A stretch of DNA of 18,250 bases from an uncultured Oscillospiraceae bacterium (GTDB taxonomy: Bacteria; Bacillota; Clostridia; Oscillospirales; Acutalibacteraceae). A program made the translations under genes and the position numbers. The stretch's first letter is position 1. The number at the start of each line of letters is the position of its first letter. The DNA lies in the NCBI GenBank assembly GCA_900547275.1, contig URGA01000038.1:1-18250 (forward strand), given 5' to 3'. The notes under the pieces were generated by a model. The model saw only the letters and a program-made list of their open reading frames with translations. It was not told the origin of the DNA and ran no database searches. Positions 1-6,578 of the stretch are shown here, one piece after another.

Positions 1-165
1 ACTCTCCCTCTATGTTCAGCCGCCGTTTTTTCCTGCCTTTTTCCGGTGAAAAAGGGATTTGGAAAGAACTGACGGAAAGAACAGCAAAATATTTAGTTTT
101 TCGAACCGTGTAAAACCCGCATGGTTACAAGGTTTCGGCTGGACGAAACGGACAGCTCCCCGCAA
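1..165. other. Uncharacterised hairpin-rich stretch downstream of the half tRNA
   Basis: I recognise no gene here. Read on the minus strand this is the sequence that follows the tRNA-Ser 5' half and would be transcribed from the promoter at 245-273. It holds several short inverted repeats: GTTTCG/CGAAAC at 132-137 and 144-149, TGTAA/TTACA at 109-113 and 125-129, and a 7-bp CCTTTTT/AAAAAGG pair between about 37 and 56. The last lacks a U tract, so it is not a convincing terminator. No ribosome binding site with a credible reading frame is present. It could be part of an inserted element, an intron, or the remains of a deletion; the window edge prevents a decision. Confidence 0.35.
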
Positions 166-207
166 GATTTCGAGTCAGCCCCGTTATGACCACTTCGATA
201 CGTCTCC
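166..207 (-). tRNA. 5' half of a tRNA-Ser(CGA); 3' half absent
   Basis: The minus strand from 207 reads as a standard bacterial tRNA-Ser. There is a seven-base acceptor strand GGAGACG, then TA, a D arm closed by TCG against CGG (196-198 with 181-183), a GTGG D-loop and an anticodon loop CTCGAAA with anticodon CGA at 172-170. The 5' side of the anticodon stem is GCTGA, so the 3' side should read TCAGC or TCAGT. Only TC is present, and the sequence then departs completely. No serine-type variable arm, no T arm with its paired stem and no CGTCTCC-complementary acceptor 3' strand occurs between 165 and 1. So this is a truncated or interrupted tRNA gene, not a working one as written. Loss may be tolerable if a UGA-anticodon serine tRNA exists elsewhere (known decoding rules, not seen here). 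Confidence 0.7.
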
Positions 208-216
208 GTATTAAGT

Positions 217-241
217 TTCACTGCGGTCAGACCGTAGTGAA
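217..241 (-). repeat. Leader hairpin just upstream of the tRNA-Ser half
   Basis: A near-perfect inverted repeat pairs 217-228 with 230-241, with a single mismatch or wobble at 223/235. A realistic structure has about ten base pairs and a five-base loop. It sits at the predicted transcription start of the minus-strand promoter at 245-273, so the transcript would begin with this hairpin and reach the tRNA 5' end some ten bases later. It has no U tract on either strand, so a terminator role is unlikely. It may stabilise or help process the leader. Confidence 0.5.
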
Positions 242-244
242 TAA

Positions 245-273
245 ATAGTATCATTTTGAAGAGGATTTGTCAA
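245..273 (-). promoter_or_regulatory. Promoter for the leftward tRNA-Ser transcript
   Basis: On the minus strand TTGACA (273-268) is followed after exactly 17 bases by TACTAT (250-245). This is a near-consensus SigA-type promoter pointing at the tRNA-Ser half, with a start expected near 238. Confidence 0.65.
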
Positions 274-325
274 TTATACTTTGCTTTTTTGTCGCTGATT
301 TAGTAGACAATATTGCTTCATTTAG

Positions 326-354
326 TTGCAAGGATTTGCGCGTTGTGGTAAAAT
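326..354 (+). promoter_or_regulatory. Promoter of hisHF
   Basis: TTGCAA (326-331), a 17-base spacer and TAAAAT (349-354) form a plausible SigA promoter. It ends about 30 bases before the hisH start, giving a short leader with no room for a T-box or other riboswitch. Confidence 0.55.
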
Positions 355-384
355 AAAACATAAATTATTTGATTGGAGCAAAAT

Positions 385-999
385 ATGGTTGCTATAATTG
401 ATTACGGCGCTGGCAATCTGTCCAGCGTTAAAAAAGCATTGGATTACTTAGGCGCCGAGAGCGAGATAACGGCTGATCCTCAGAAAATCCTGGCTGCGGA
501 TCGAGTTATTCTTCCCGGAGTGGGTTCTTTCGGCGACGCTATGGATTCGATGAAGAGAAGGGGACTTGTTGAAACGGTCAAGGCCGCCGCGGCTTCCGGA
601 AAGCCGTTTCTGGGAATTTGCCTCGGTCTTCAGCTGCTTTTTGAGAGCAGTGAGGAGAGCCCGGGCGTTGAAGGACTGGGTATTTTTAAGGGGAAAATAA
701 TTTCAATTCCCAATAATCTCGGACTTAAAGTTCCTCATATCGGCTGGAACGACGTTACTCTCTTGCAGAAAAACGGAATTTTCAGCAAAATTGAAGATAA
801 AAGCTACTTTTATTTTGTTCATTCATATTATCTCGCAGACGCCGATGAAGACGTTGTTGCAGGCGTTACGGAATACGGGGTGCCTATTCAGTGCGCCGTT
901 CAGAAGGGCAATGTTGCGGCAACTCAGTTCCACCCTGAAAAAAGCAGTAAAGTAGGACTTCAGCTGCTTAAGAACTTTTTAGCGACGGAGGCGAAGTGA
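385..999 (+). CDS. hisH: Imidazole glycerol phosphate synthase, glutaminase subunit HisH
   Basis: HisH hydrolyses glutamine and channels ammonia to HisF in histidine biosynthesis; the cytoplasmic HisH-HisF heterodimer makes imidazole glycerol phosphate and AICAR. The 204-residue product is normal length for the family. It starts with the typical VAIIDYGAGN, has the class I amidotransferase nucleophile in GICLGLQ (Cys79), and completes the triad with HPEKS (His183 and Glu185). I chose the ATG at 385 because GGAG lies six bases upstream and the protein begins like known HisH; the in-frame TTG at 373 is less likely. The gene has its own promoter and ends one base before hisF, preceded by a GGAGG inside its last codons, so the two are translationally linked. 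No hisA lies between them, unlike the common hisHAF order. Confidence 0.95.
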   Translation: MVAIIDYGAGNLSSVKKALDYLGAESEITADPQKILAADRVILPGVGSFGDAMDSMKRRGLVETVKAAAASGKPFLGICLGLQLLFESSEESPGVEGLGIFKGKIISIPNNLGLKVPHIGWNDVTLLQKNGIFSKIEDKSYFYFVHSYYLADADEDVVAGVTEYGVPIQCAVQKGNVAATQFHPEKSSKVGLQLLKNFLATEAK

Positions 1000-1000
1000 T

Positions 1001-1753
1001 ATGTACGCAAAAAGAATTATTCCTTGCCTTGACGTTAAAAACGGCAGAGTTGTTAAAGGCGTTTCTTTTGTTGACCTGGTGGATGCCGGCGACCCGGTTG
1101 AATGCGCGGCGGCCTATGACCGCCAGGGCGCGGACGAGCTTGTATTGCTTGATATTACGGCGACCCACGAAGGCAGAAGCACGATGATAGATATTGTCCG
1201 CCGTGTTGCAGAGACGGTGTTTATTCCGTTTACTGTAGGCGGAGGAATTCGCACTGTTGACGATTTCAAAGAACTGCTTAGGGCAGGAGCGGATAAAATT
1301 TCTGTAAACTCTGCGGCTGTCCGCAGACCTGAACTTATCGACGAGGCGTCATATAAATTCGGCGCTCAGTGTGTTGTCTGCGCTATTGACGCTAAGCGAA
1401 ACGGAAACGGCTGGGAGGTTTATCTCAACGGCGGCCGTATTCCCACGGGTATTGACGCAGTAAAATGGGCCAAAGAAGCCCAGCAGAGAGGCGCCGGAGA
1501 AATTCTGCTGACCTCAATGGACTGCGACGGCCAGAAAAACGGATACGATTTGGAACTGACAAGCGCTGTCAGCGAGAAAGTGGGTATTCCTGTAATTGCA
1601 TCAGGAGGAGCGGGAAAAGCGGAGCATTTTCTTGACGCGTTTACGGTAGGAAAAGCGGATGCTGTCCTTGCCGCAAGCCTTTTCCCTTTTAACGAACTTC
1701 CTTTTCCCGAACTAAAAAAATATCTTAAAGAAAATAATATACCTGTACGATAA
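1001..1753 (+). CDS. hisF: Imidazole glycerol phosphate synthase, cyclase subunit HisF
   Basis: HisF is the TIM-barrel cyclase that joins ammonia from HisH to the ribulose form of the histidine intermediate (PRFAR), producing imidazole glycerol phosphate and AICAR, the latter feeding purine synthesis. The 250-residue protein is typical in size. The two catalytic aspartates are present: Asp11 in IIPCLDVKNG and Asp130 in CAIDAKRN. The phosphate-binding loops TVGGGIR and IASGGAGK are also visible. The start ATG at 1001 follows the hisH stop by one base with a GGAGG site at 985-989. A strong terminator follows, so hisHF is a closed two-gene unit; the other his genes must lie elsewhere. Confidence 0.96.
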   Translation: MYAKRIIPCLDVKNGRVVKGVSFVDLVDAGDPVECAAAYDRQGADELVLLDITATHEGRSTMIDIVRRVAETVFIPFTVGGGIRTVDDFKELLRAGADKISVNSAAVRRPELIDEASYKFGAQCVVCAIDAKRNGNGWEVYLNGGRIPTGIDAVKWAKEAQQRGAGEILLTSMDCDGQKNGYDLELTSAVSEKVGIPVIASGGAGKAEHFLDAFTVGKADAVLAASLFPFNELPFPELKKYLKENNIPVR

Positions 1754-1764
1754 TAGACAGTTTT

Positions 1765-1793
1765 AGCCCTGCGCCGTGTGCAGGGCTTTTTTT
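1765..1793 (+). terminator. Intrinsic terminator after hisF
   Basis: The stem GCCCTGC (1766-1772) pairs with GCAGGGC (1780-1786) around a seven-base loop and runs into seven Ts. It lies 12 bases after the hisF stop. Confidence 0.92.
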
Positions 1794-1862
1794 ATAAAAA
1801 AATTTTGACGTAATATTTGTTTTTATACCTTAATTTGGGCTACCCTTCAGCCGCCGGCGCTG

Positions 1863-1891
1863 TTGATTATTATTCTGATAAATGTTATACT
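1863..1891 (+). promoter_or_regulatory. Promoter of the rlmB unit
   Basis: TTGATT (1863-1868), a 17-base spacer and TATACT (1886-1891) give a good SigA-type promoter about 30 bases before the rlmB GTG. It probably drives rlmB, the pseudo-ATPase gene and rubrerythrin. Confidence 0.65.
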
Positions 1892-1923
1892 AAATGAGAC
1901 TAAAATTAGATTGGTGACTTTAA

Positions 1924-2682
1924 GTGAGAGATATACAGAATAAAGAAAACGACCAGTTGGTCATCGGCAGAAATGCTGTTATAGAACTGCTGAAAAGCGG
2001 CAGAGCGGTTGAGGATGTGCTTGTGGCAAAAGGCGAGCGCGAAGGTTCCGTAAACCGTATCCTTGCAATGTGCAGGGAGAATAAAATTCCCGTAAAGAAT
2101 GTTGACAGGAAAAAACTTGACGCAATGTGCCCGGGCGGAAATCATCAGGGCGTTGCGGCAAGAGTTCCCGTTCATCCGTATTCTACGGTTGAAGAAATAC
2201 TTGAGTACGCGGCGGAGAAGGACGAGCCCCCGTTTATTCTTATATGTGATGAGATTGAGGACAGCCATAATCTCGGCGCAATTATCAGAACGGCGGAGGC
2301 CTGCGGCGTTCACGGCATAATTATTCCAAAGAGACGAAACGTGGGGCTTAACTATATTGTTGAAAAAACTTCCTGCGGAGCGCTTTCGTATATGCGTGTT
2401 GCCAGGGTTACTAACCTTGCAGGTACAATAGAAGAACTTAAAAAGAAAAATATTTGGGTTTATGCCGCGGATATGGACGGCCAGCCCTGGTGCAAAACCG
2501 ATTTCAGCGGCGGAGCCGCTCTCGTAGTAGGCAGCGAAGGTTCAGGAGTAGGCAGATTGGTCAAGGAAAAGTGCGACGTTACCGTAAGCCTGCCGATGCA
2601 GGGAAAAGTCAATTCCCTAAACGCTTCCGTTGCGGCGGGGATAATTATGTATGAAATAGCACGTCAGAGACTTGGATTGTGA
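1924..2682 (+). CDS. rlmB: 23S rRNA 2'-O-methyltransferase RlmB (TrmH/SpoU family)
   Basis: This SPOUT-class enzyme transfers a methyl group from S-adenosylmethionine to a ribose 2'-OH, by homology that of 23S rRNA G2251. The 252-residue protein has the usual N-terminal substrate-binding (L30e-like) domain, about residues 10-80, then the knotted methyltransferase domain. The three SpoU motifs are clear: NLGAIIRTAEACG (Asn116, Arg122, Glu125), VVGSEGSGV (203-208 region) and LPMQGKVNSLNASVA (Asn230 to Asn233). The GTG start at 1924 has only a weak GGTGA site six bases upstream. Substrate identity is assigned from family similarity; a tRNA-modifying TrmH paralogue is a less likely alternative. 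The next gene starts ten bases after its stop. Confidence 0.9.
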   Translation: MRDIQNKENDQLVIGRNAVIELLKSGRAVEDVLVAKGEREGSVNRILAMCRENKIPVKNVDRKKLDAMCPGGNHQGVAARVPVHPYSTVEEILEYAAEKDEPPFILICDEIEDSHNLGAIIRTAEACGVHGIIIPKRRNVGLNYIVEKTSCGALSYMRVARVTNLAGTIEELKKKNIWVYAADMDGQPWCKTDFSGGAALVVGSEGSGVGRLVKEKCDVTVSLPMQGKVNSLNASVAAGIIMYEIARQRLGL

Positions 2683-2692
2683 AGAGGATAAT

Positions 2693-5113
2693 ATGAGTGA
2701 AAATCTGTCAATAGATGAGATTCTGCGCCAGGCAGAAGAAATACGAAAAAAAACGGCGAAAAAAGCCGAAAGCACGATAGAGGCAATTCATAATACCGAA
2801 GAACCGATTGAAATCGAAAAGACGGACAGAGCTGCAAAAACTGCCTCTTTCAAGAAGGTTTCAGATAAGACGAAGATAGTTCCCTCTACAGCGGTAAAAG
2901 CCGCAGATGATATTGATATTGTTTCGGACAAAACAAGACCGGTAAGGCTTAAACAGAAGACCGGCGTTGTGCCTGAACTGAACAAAAGAAGAACAAGCTT
3001 TTTCAGAGGAGAGGCAACGAAAGAGCCTGTCTATTCAAAGGAACCGCCGGAAATTATTGAAAAACCGGCTACCATAAAGAGTAAGTCAAAATTTGACAAG
3101 ACCTCTGATCTTCAGGAAATACCCACGATATTGGCTGTTGAGGAACTGGAGCGCACCAGAATTATGGGAACGATGGCAGAAACGGATCAGGAAGAGACGG
3201 AAGAAAGCGATATTCCCGTTGAAAGCGCCCAAATTAAGCTTGAGGGCTTTGACGACGAGATTGAGGACGTGCCCGATATTGACGAGCAGACGGCGGAAAG
3301 AATCCTTATTGAAAGGCGCAAGGACAAGGTAAACAAGTTCAGACTTTTTGCCCCGGAAGAGACACACGGCGAAAATGCGCCCAAGCGATTTGTCAAAAGT
3401 GATTTTCGTAATTCAGACGAGAAAACGGCAATTATGGAACGTCTGTTTTCCCAGAAATCGTCTGTTCATATGAGCATTGTTTTTACAGTGATTTTCGGCT
3501 CACTGCTTCTGGCGCTTACGCTGTTGAGAGATACTGCGTATCTGCCTGCTTTTCTGGCGCCGAATAATACTTACTATATATCAGTTATCGTTTTATACGC
3601 CCTGGTTATGATATCAAATATACATAATATCGCCAATGGGTTTAATTTTAAAAACGGTATTCATTTTGATTTCCCGATAACTATTGTGTCAATACTGATA
3701 ATGGCGCATACAGTAATGCTTTATCTAAACCCTGATCTGCTTATTGACGGCGGCTCGCTTCTTCCCAGTTCAGTAACGCTGGCATTCTTTATGAGCAGTA
3801 TGGGTAAGCGGACGCTGATCAACCGTGTGATTGAGAATTTTGAATTTATTACCGATTCAGGGGAAAAATACACGGTGGAGACCATCAGAAACGAGGTCGA
3901 CTCAGCGATAATAAGCAGGGGACTGCTGAAAGGCGAGCCGGTTCTTAAAAGCAGTGTTAAAACTGATTTTCCAACGGGATTTCTTGAAATAGGATGCAGT
4001 GACGACCCTGCAGACAGGATTTCCGCCACAACAGGCAGTGTTATGCTTTTCCTTAACGCTGTTTTGTTCGCAGTTGTTACTCTTGTTACCAAGAACTGGC
4101 ATATCGGCGTAAACGCTGCCGCCTGCGGCCTCTGCATATCAATTCCCACCGCCGCGCTTTACGCCACTAATCTTGCCGTGGCAGGTGTTTCCCATTCGCT
4201 GGCAAAAAACCACGCTATGGTAAACGGATTTGCCGGCGCCCATATGATGGACGACGCAAACGCTCTTGTTATTGAGGCGCACGACCTTTTCGGACCGAAA
4301 AGCTGTGACCTCCACGGAATAAAAACGTTTAACGGTGCGAAGATAGACGACGCAATTCTTCAGACTGCGGCTGTTATAATAAAAACAAAAAGCCCTCTTG
4401 CCCATGTTTTTGACGATGTAATCGTGGGCAAGCAGTCAATCCTTCCAGAGGTGGACAGTATCGTCTATGAGGACAAGATGGGAACTTCCGGCTGGATATA
4501 TAGAAAGAAGATACTTGTGGGCAACAGAGACCTTTTGATTCACCACGGTGTTTCCGTGCCCAAGATAGAATACGAAGAAAAGTATACCCGAAAGGGCAGA
4601 AAAGCCCTTTATCTTGCAGTTGCCGGAAAAATAATGGCAATGTTTATCGTCAGCTACGGAGCGGACGCTAAGATGAAAAAAGCTCTGCGCAAGCTGGAAA
4701 AGAGCGGCCTTACTATTCTTGTCCACAGCTGTGACCCGTTCATTAACGAAGAGAGCATTACCGAGTTGTTTTCTCTTCCTGAGGGATATGTAAGAGTTAT
4801 GAATGCCGCAAGCGGCCGCGTGTTTGAAAAGTACAGCGATCTGCACGTTAACAAGTCGCCTGCCCATGCGGTGCATGACGGCTCGTGTCTCGGATTCATC
4901 AGTGCGATGAGAGGCGCGGAGGCGCTTGAAGATATGAGGTCGGTGCTTTCCGTTCTTGTATCTTTCGGCAGTGTTATCGGTTTCGGCGTTATTGCTTTGC
5001 TGGCGCTGATTGGTGGATATAACCAGCTTACGGTTGGCAATGTACTGATCTTTCAGTGTGTATGGAGCCTTTTTGTTTTGTTCATAACGAAGATGAAGAG
5101 GCTTGATATATAA
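2693..5113 (+). CDS. Degenerate P1B-type ATPase-like membrane protein (probable pseudo-ATPase)
   Basis: I know no name for this 806-residue protein. Residues 1 to about 255 are charged and low in hydrophobics, so likely disordered and cytosolic. Four membrane segments follow (about 258-278, 285-310, 318-340, 350-372), then a cytosolic part with KGEP at 413-416 where the actuator TGE would be. A membrane pair follows with CGLCISIPTA (478-487) near the position of the P1B CPx/ATPT element. Then a stretch collinear with the phosphorylation region leads to IEAHDLFG, where the phosphorylated Asp of DKTGT falls on Glu528. The nucleotide-domain landmark VGNRDLL (609-615) and a P-domain segment ending HSCD (Asp681, at TGD) are recognisable; no GDGxND is seen. 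Two membrane segments end the protein. The layout is P1B-like but catalysis looks lost. The ATG at 2693 has GAGG five bases upstream. It may be co-transcribed with rlmB and rubrerythrin. Confidence 0.75.
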   Translation: MSENLSIDEILRQAEEIRKKTAKKAESTIEAIHNTEEPIEIEKTDRAAKTASFKKVSDKTKIVPSTAVKAADDIDIVSDKTRPVRLKQKTGVVPELNKRRTSFFRGEATKEPVYSKEPPEIIEKPATIKSKSKFDKTSDLQEIPTILAVEELERTRIMGTMAETDQEETEESDIPVESAQIKLEGFDDEIEDVPDIDEQTAERILIERRKDKVNKFRLFAPEETHGENAPKRFVKSDFRNSDEKTAIMERLFSQKSSVHMSIVFTVIFGSLLLALTLLRDTAYLPAFLAPNNTYYISVIVLYALVMISNIHNIANGFNFKNGIHFDFPITIVSILIMAHTVMLYLNPDLLIDGGSLLPSSVTLAFFMSSMGKRTLINRVIENFEFITDSGEKYTVETIRNEVDSAIISRGLLKGEPVLKSSVKTDFPTGFLEIGCSDDPADRISATTGSVMLFLNAVLFAVVTLVTKNWHIGVNAAACGLCISIPTAALYATNLAVAGVSHSLAKNHAMVNGFAGAHMMDDANALVIEAHDLFGPKSCDLHGIKTFNGAKIDDAILQTAAVIIKTKSPLAHVFDDVIVGKQSILPEVDSIVYEDKMGTSGWIYRKKILVGNRDLLIHHGVSVPKIEYEEKYTRKGRKALYLAVAGKIMAMFIVSYGADAKMKKALRKLEKSGLTILVHSCDPFINEESITELFSLPEGYVRVMNAASGRVFEKYSDLHVNKSPAHAVHDGSCLGFISAMRGAEALEDMRSVLSVLVSFGSVIGFGVIALLALIGGYNQLTVGNVLIFQCVWSLFVLFITKMKRLDI

Positions 5114-5135
5114 TTTTAAAAAGGAGATTGTAAGT

Positions 5136-5675
5136 ATGAACTTAGAAGGCACAAAAACTCAGGCAAATCTGATGGCGGCTTACGCTGGAGAGAGTGAAGC
5201 GACCAATAAATATACCTATTACGCTTCAAAGGCGAAAAAAGACGGCTTTGTTCAGATTTCAAAACTGTTTGAAGAAACGGCAGGCAACGAGCGTGAACAC
5301 GCAAAAATTTGGTTTAAGCTCCTGCATAACGGCACAGTTGCCGATACTGCCACAAACCTTAAGGACGCCGCAGGCGGCGAAAATTACGAATGGACAGAGA
5401 TGTATCCTCAGTTTGCAAAGGAAGCAGAGGAAGAAGGCTTTACCGAAATCGCGGCGCTGTTCAGAATGGTAGCCGAGATTGAGAAAGAACACGAGCAGAG
5501 ATATCTTAAACTGCTTGAAAATGTTGAGCAGGGTCTTGTGTTCAGCCGTGACGGCGAGCGCATTTGGAAATGTTCAAACTGCGGTCATATCGTTATCGGC
5601 AAGGAAGCTCCCGAGGTATGCCCCGTTTGCAGTCATCCCAAGGCTTATTTTGAACTTAAGGCAGAAAATTATTAA
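5136..5675 (+). CDS. rbr: Rubrerythrin
   Basis: Rubrerythrin is a cytoplasmic non-haem iron protein that reduces hydrogen peroxide in anaerobes, taking electrons through rubredoxin or NADH-linked reductases. The 179-residue product has an N-terminal four-helix diiron domain, with glutamate ligands in AGESEATNKY, ETAGNEREHAK, AKEAEEEGF and EIEKEHEQ. A C-terminal rubredoxin-like Fe(SCys)4 domain has CSNCG and CPVC. The length is typical of a classic short rubrerythrin. The ATG at 5136 has AAGGAG nine bases upstream; in-frame earlier starts would overlap the previous gene. It lies 22 bases after the pseudo-ATPase stop with no terminator between, so read-through from rlmB is likely, and it may also have a promoter of its own that I cannot identify. 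Confidence 0.94.
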   Translation: MNLEGTKTQANLMAAYAGESEATNKYTYYASKAKKDGFVQISKLFEETAGNEREHAKIWFKLLHNGTVADTATNLKDAAGGENYEWTEMYPQFAKEAEEEGFTEIAALFRMVAEIEKEHEQRYLKLLENVEQGLVFSRDGERIWKCSNCGHIVIGKEAPEVCPVCSHPKAYFELKAENY

Positions 5676-5690
5676 TTGATTTAAACGCAA

Positions 5691-5721
5691 AAATCCCGCA
5701 GTTTTCACTGCGGGATTTTTT
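5691..5721. terminator. Bidirectional terminator between rubrerythrin and nadC
   Basis: AAATCCCGCAG pairs with CTGCGGGATTT around a six-base loop. Ts follow on the plus strand, and the plus-strand As give a U tract on the minus strand. It lies 15 bases after the rubrerythrin stop and 17 bases beyond the end of nadC, so it serves both convergent units. Confidence 0.93.
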
Positions 5722-5738
5722 ATGTATGTATGATTTTA

Positions 5739-6578
5739 TTATTCGATAGGAACGAGATTTTTAAGGCTGATATCCATAATCGGCGCCGAATGTGTAAGCG
5801 CACCGCAGGAAACGAAGTCAACGCCTGTTTCTGCGATTTCTTTGAGCCTTTCTTTAGTTACGTTTCCGCTGCATTCTGTCTGGGCTCTGCCGTCAATAAT
5901 AGCAAGCGCTTTCTTCATCGTCTCTGTGTCCATGTTGTCCAGCATGATAATGTCTGCGCCGGCGTCAACGGCTTCCTGAACCTGCTCCAGTGTTTCCGTC
6001 TCGATCTCTATTTTGCGAACGAACGGAGCGTAATCTTTAGCCATCTGAATTGCTTTTGTTATACTGCCTGCGGCTCCGATATGGTTGTCTTTGAGCAAAA
6101 CGCCGTCAGAAAGATTGTAGCGGTGGTTTGTAGCTCCGCCTACTTTTACTGCGTATTTTTCAAAGGGACGCATATTGGGAGTGGTTTTGCGTGTGTCCAG
6201 CAAAACTGTTTTGTAGCCTTTAAGCTCGTCCATGTATGAACGTGTGATTGTTGCAATTCCGCTCATTCTCTGGAGATAGTTAAGGGCGGTGCGCTCGCCT
6301 GAAAGCAATGCTTTAATATCGCCGTAGATAACGCCGATAAGCTGGCCCTTGGTTACCTTGTCTCCGTCTTTAAAAGAACATTCAAAGCGGGCTGTCTTGT
6401 CCAGCAGTTCAAATGTACGGAAGAAAACGTCAAGTCCGCAGATTATTCCGTCCTCTTTGCAGATGAGTTCGGCTTTCCCCTGCTTGTCCTCGGGCATTAC
6501 CGCATTTGTTGAAACGTCTTCATCGTTGATGTCTTCTCTGAGAGTGTGCATGATGTAGTCATCAGCGCATATTTTCAT
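5739..6578 (-). CDS. nadC: Nicotinate-nucleotide pyrophosphorylase (carboxylating)
   Basis: NadC (quinolinate phosphoribosyltransferase) converts quinolinate and PRPP to nicotinate mononucleotide, CO2 and pyrophosphate, the third step of de novo NAD synthesis. The 279-residue protein shows the family features: LREDINDEDVST near the N-terminus, LNYLQRMSGIAT, LDTRKTTP with the active-site Arg and Lys, KVGGATNHRYNL, LLKDNHI, and late barrel motifs MLDNMD and ISCG-like VSCGALTHS. I chose the ATG at 6578 because the sequence then matches the usual NadC N-terminal length. ATGs at 6596 and 6626 would add 6 or 16 residues, and the latter would overlap nadB by 65 bases. With 6578 the overlap with nadB is 17 bases, which points to coupled translation. 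It is the last gene of nadABC. Confidence 0.93.
   Translation of the reverse strand: MKICADDYIMHTLREDINDEDVSTNAVMPEDKQGKAELICKEDGIICGLDVFFRTFELLDKTARFECSFKDGDKVTKGQLIGVIYGDIKALLSGERTALNYLQRMSGIATITRSYMDELKGYKTVLLDTRKTTPNMRPFEKYAVKVGGATNHRYNLSDGVLLKDNHIGAAGSITKAIQMAKDYAPFVRKIEIETETLEQVQEAVDAGADIIMLDNMDTETMKKALAIIDGRAQTECSGNVTKERLKEIAETGVDFVSCGALTHSAPIMDISLKNLVPIE

Noticed and set aside
1..167. Group I intron in the tRNA-Ser anticodon stem
   Set aside because: A six-base P1-like pairing exists, but the usual P, Q, R and S core sequences are not seen in 166 bases, insertion at base 39-40 would be unusual, and the pairing strand is also part of a local hairpin. Not asserted, only mentioned.
93..221. 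Open minus-strand frame of 42 codons from a GTG over the tRNA-Ser half
   Set aside because: The first part is the familiar phantom translation of tRNA-Ser (RSGHNGADSKS). There is no ribosome binding site and the structure of the DNA is explained by the tRNA.
4436..5152. Long antisense frame opposite the pseudo-ATPase gene
   Set aside because: It mirrors the codon structure of a convincing plus-strand gene, has no family resemblance and no ribosome binding site.
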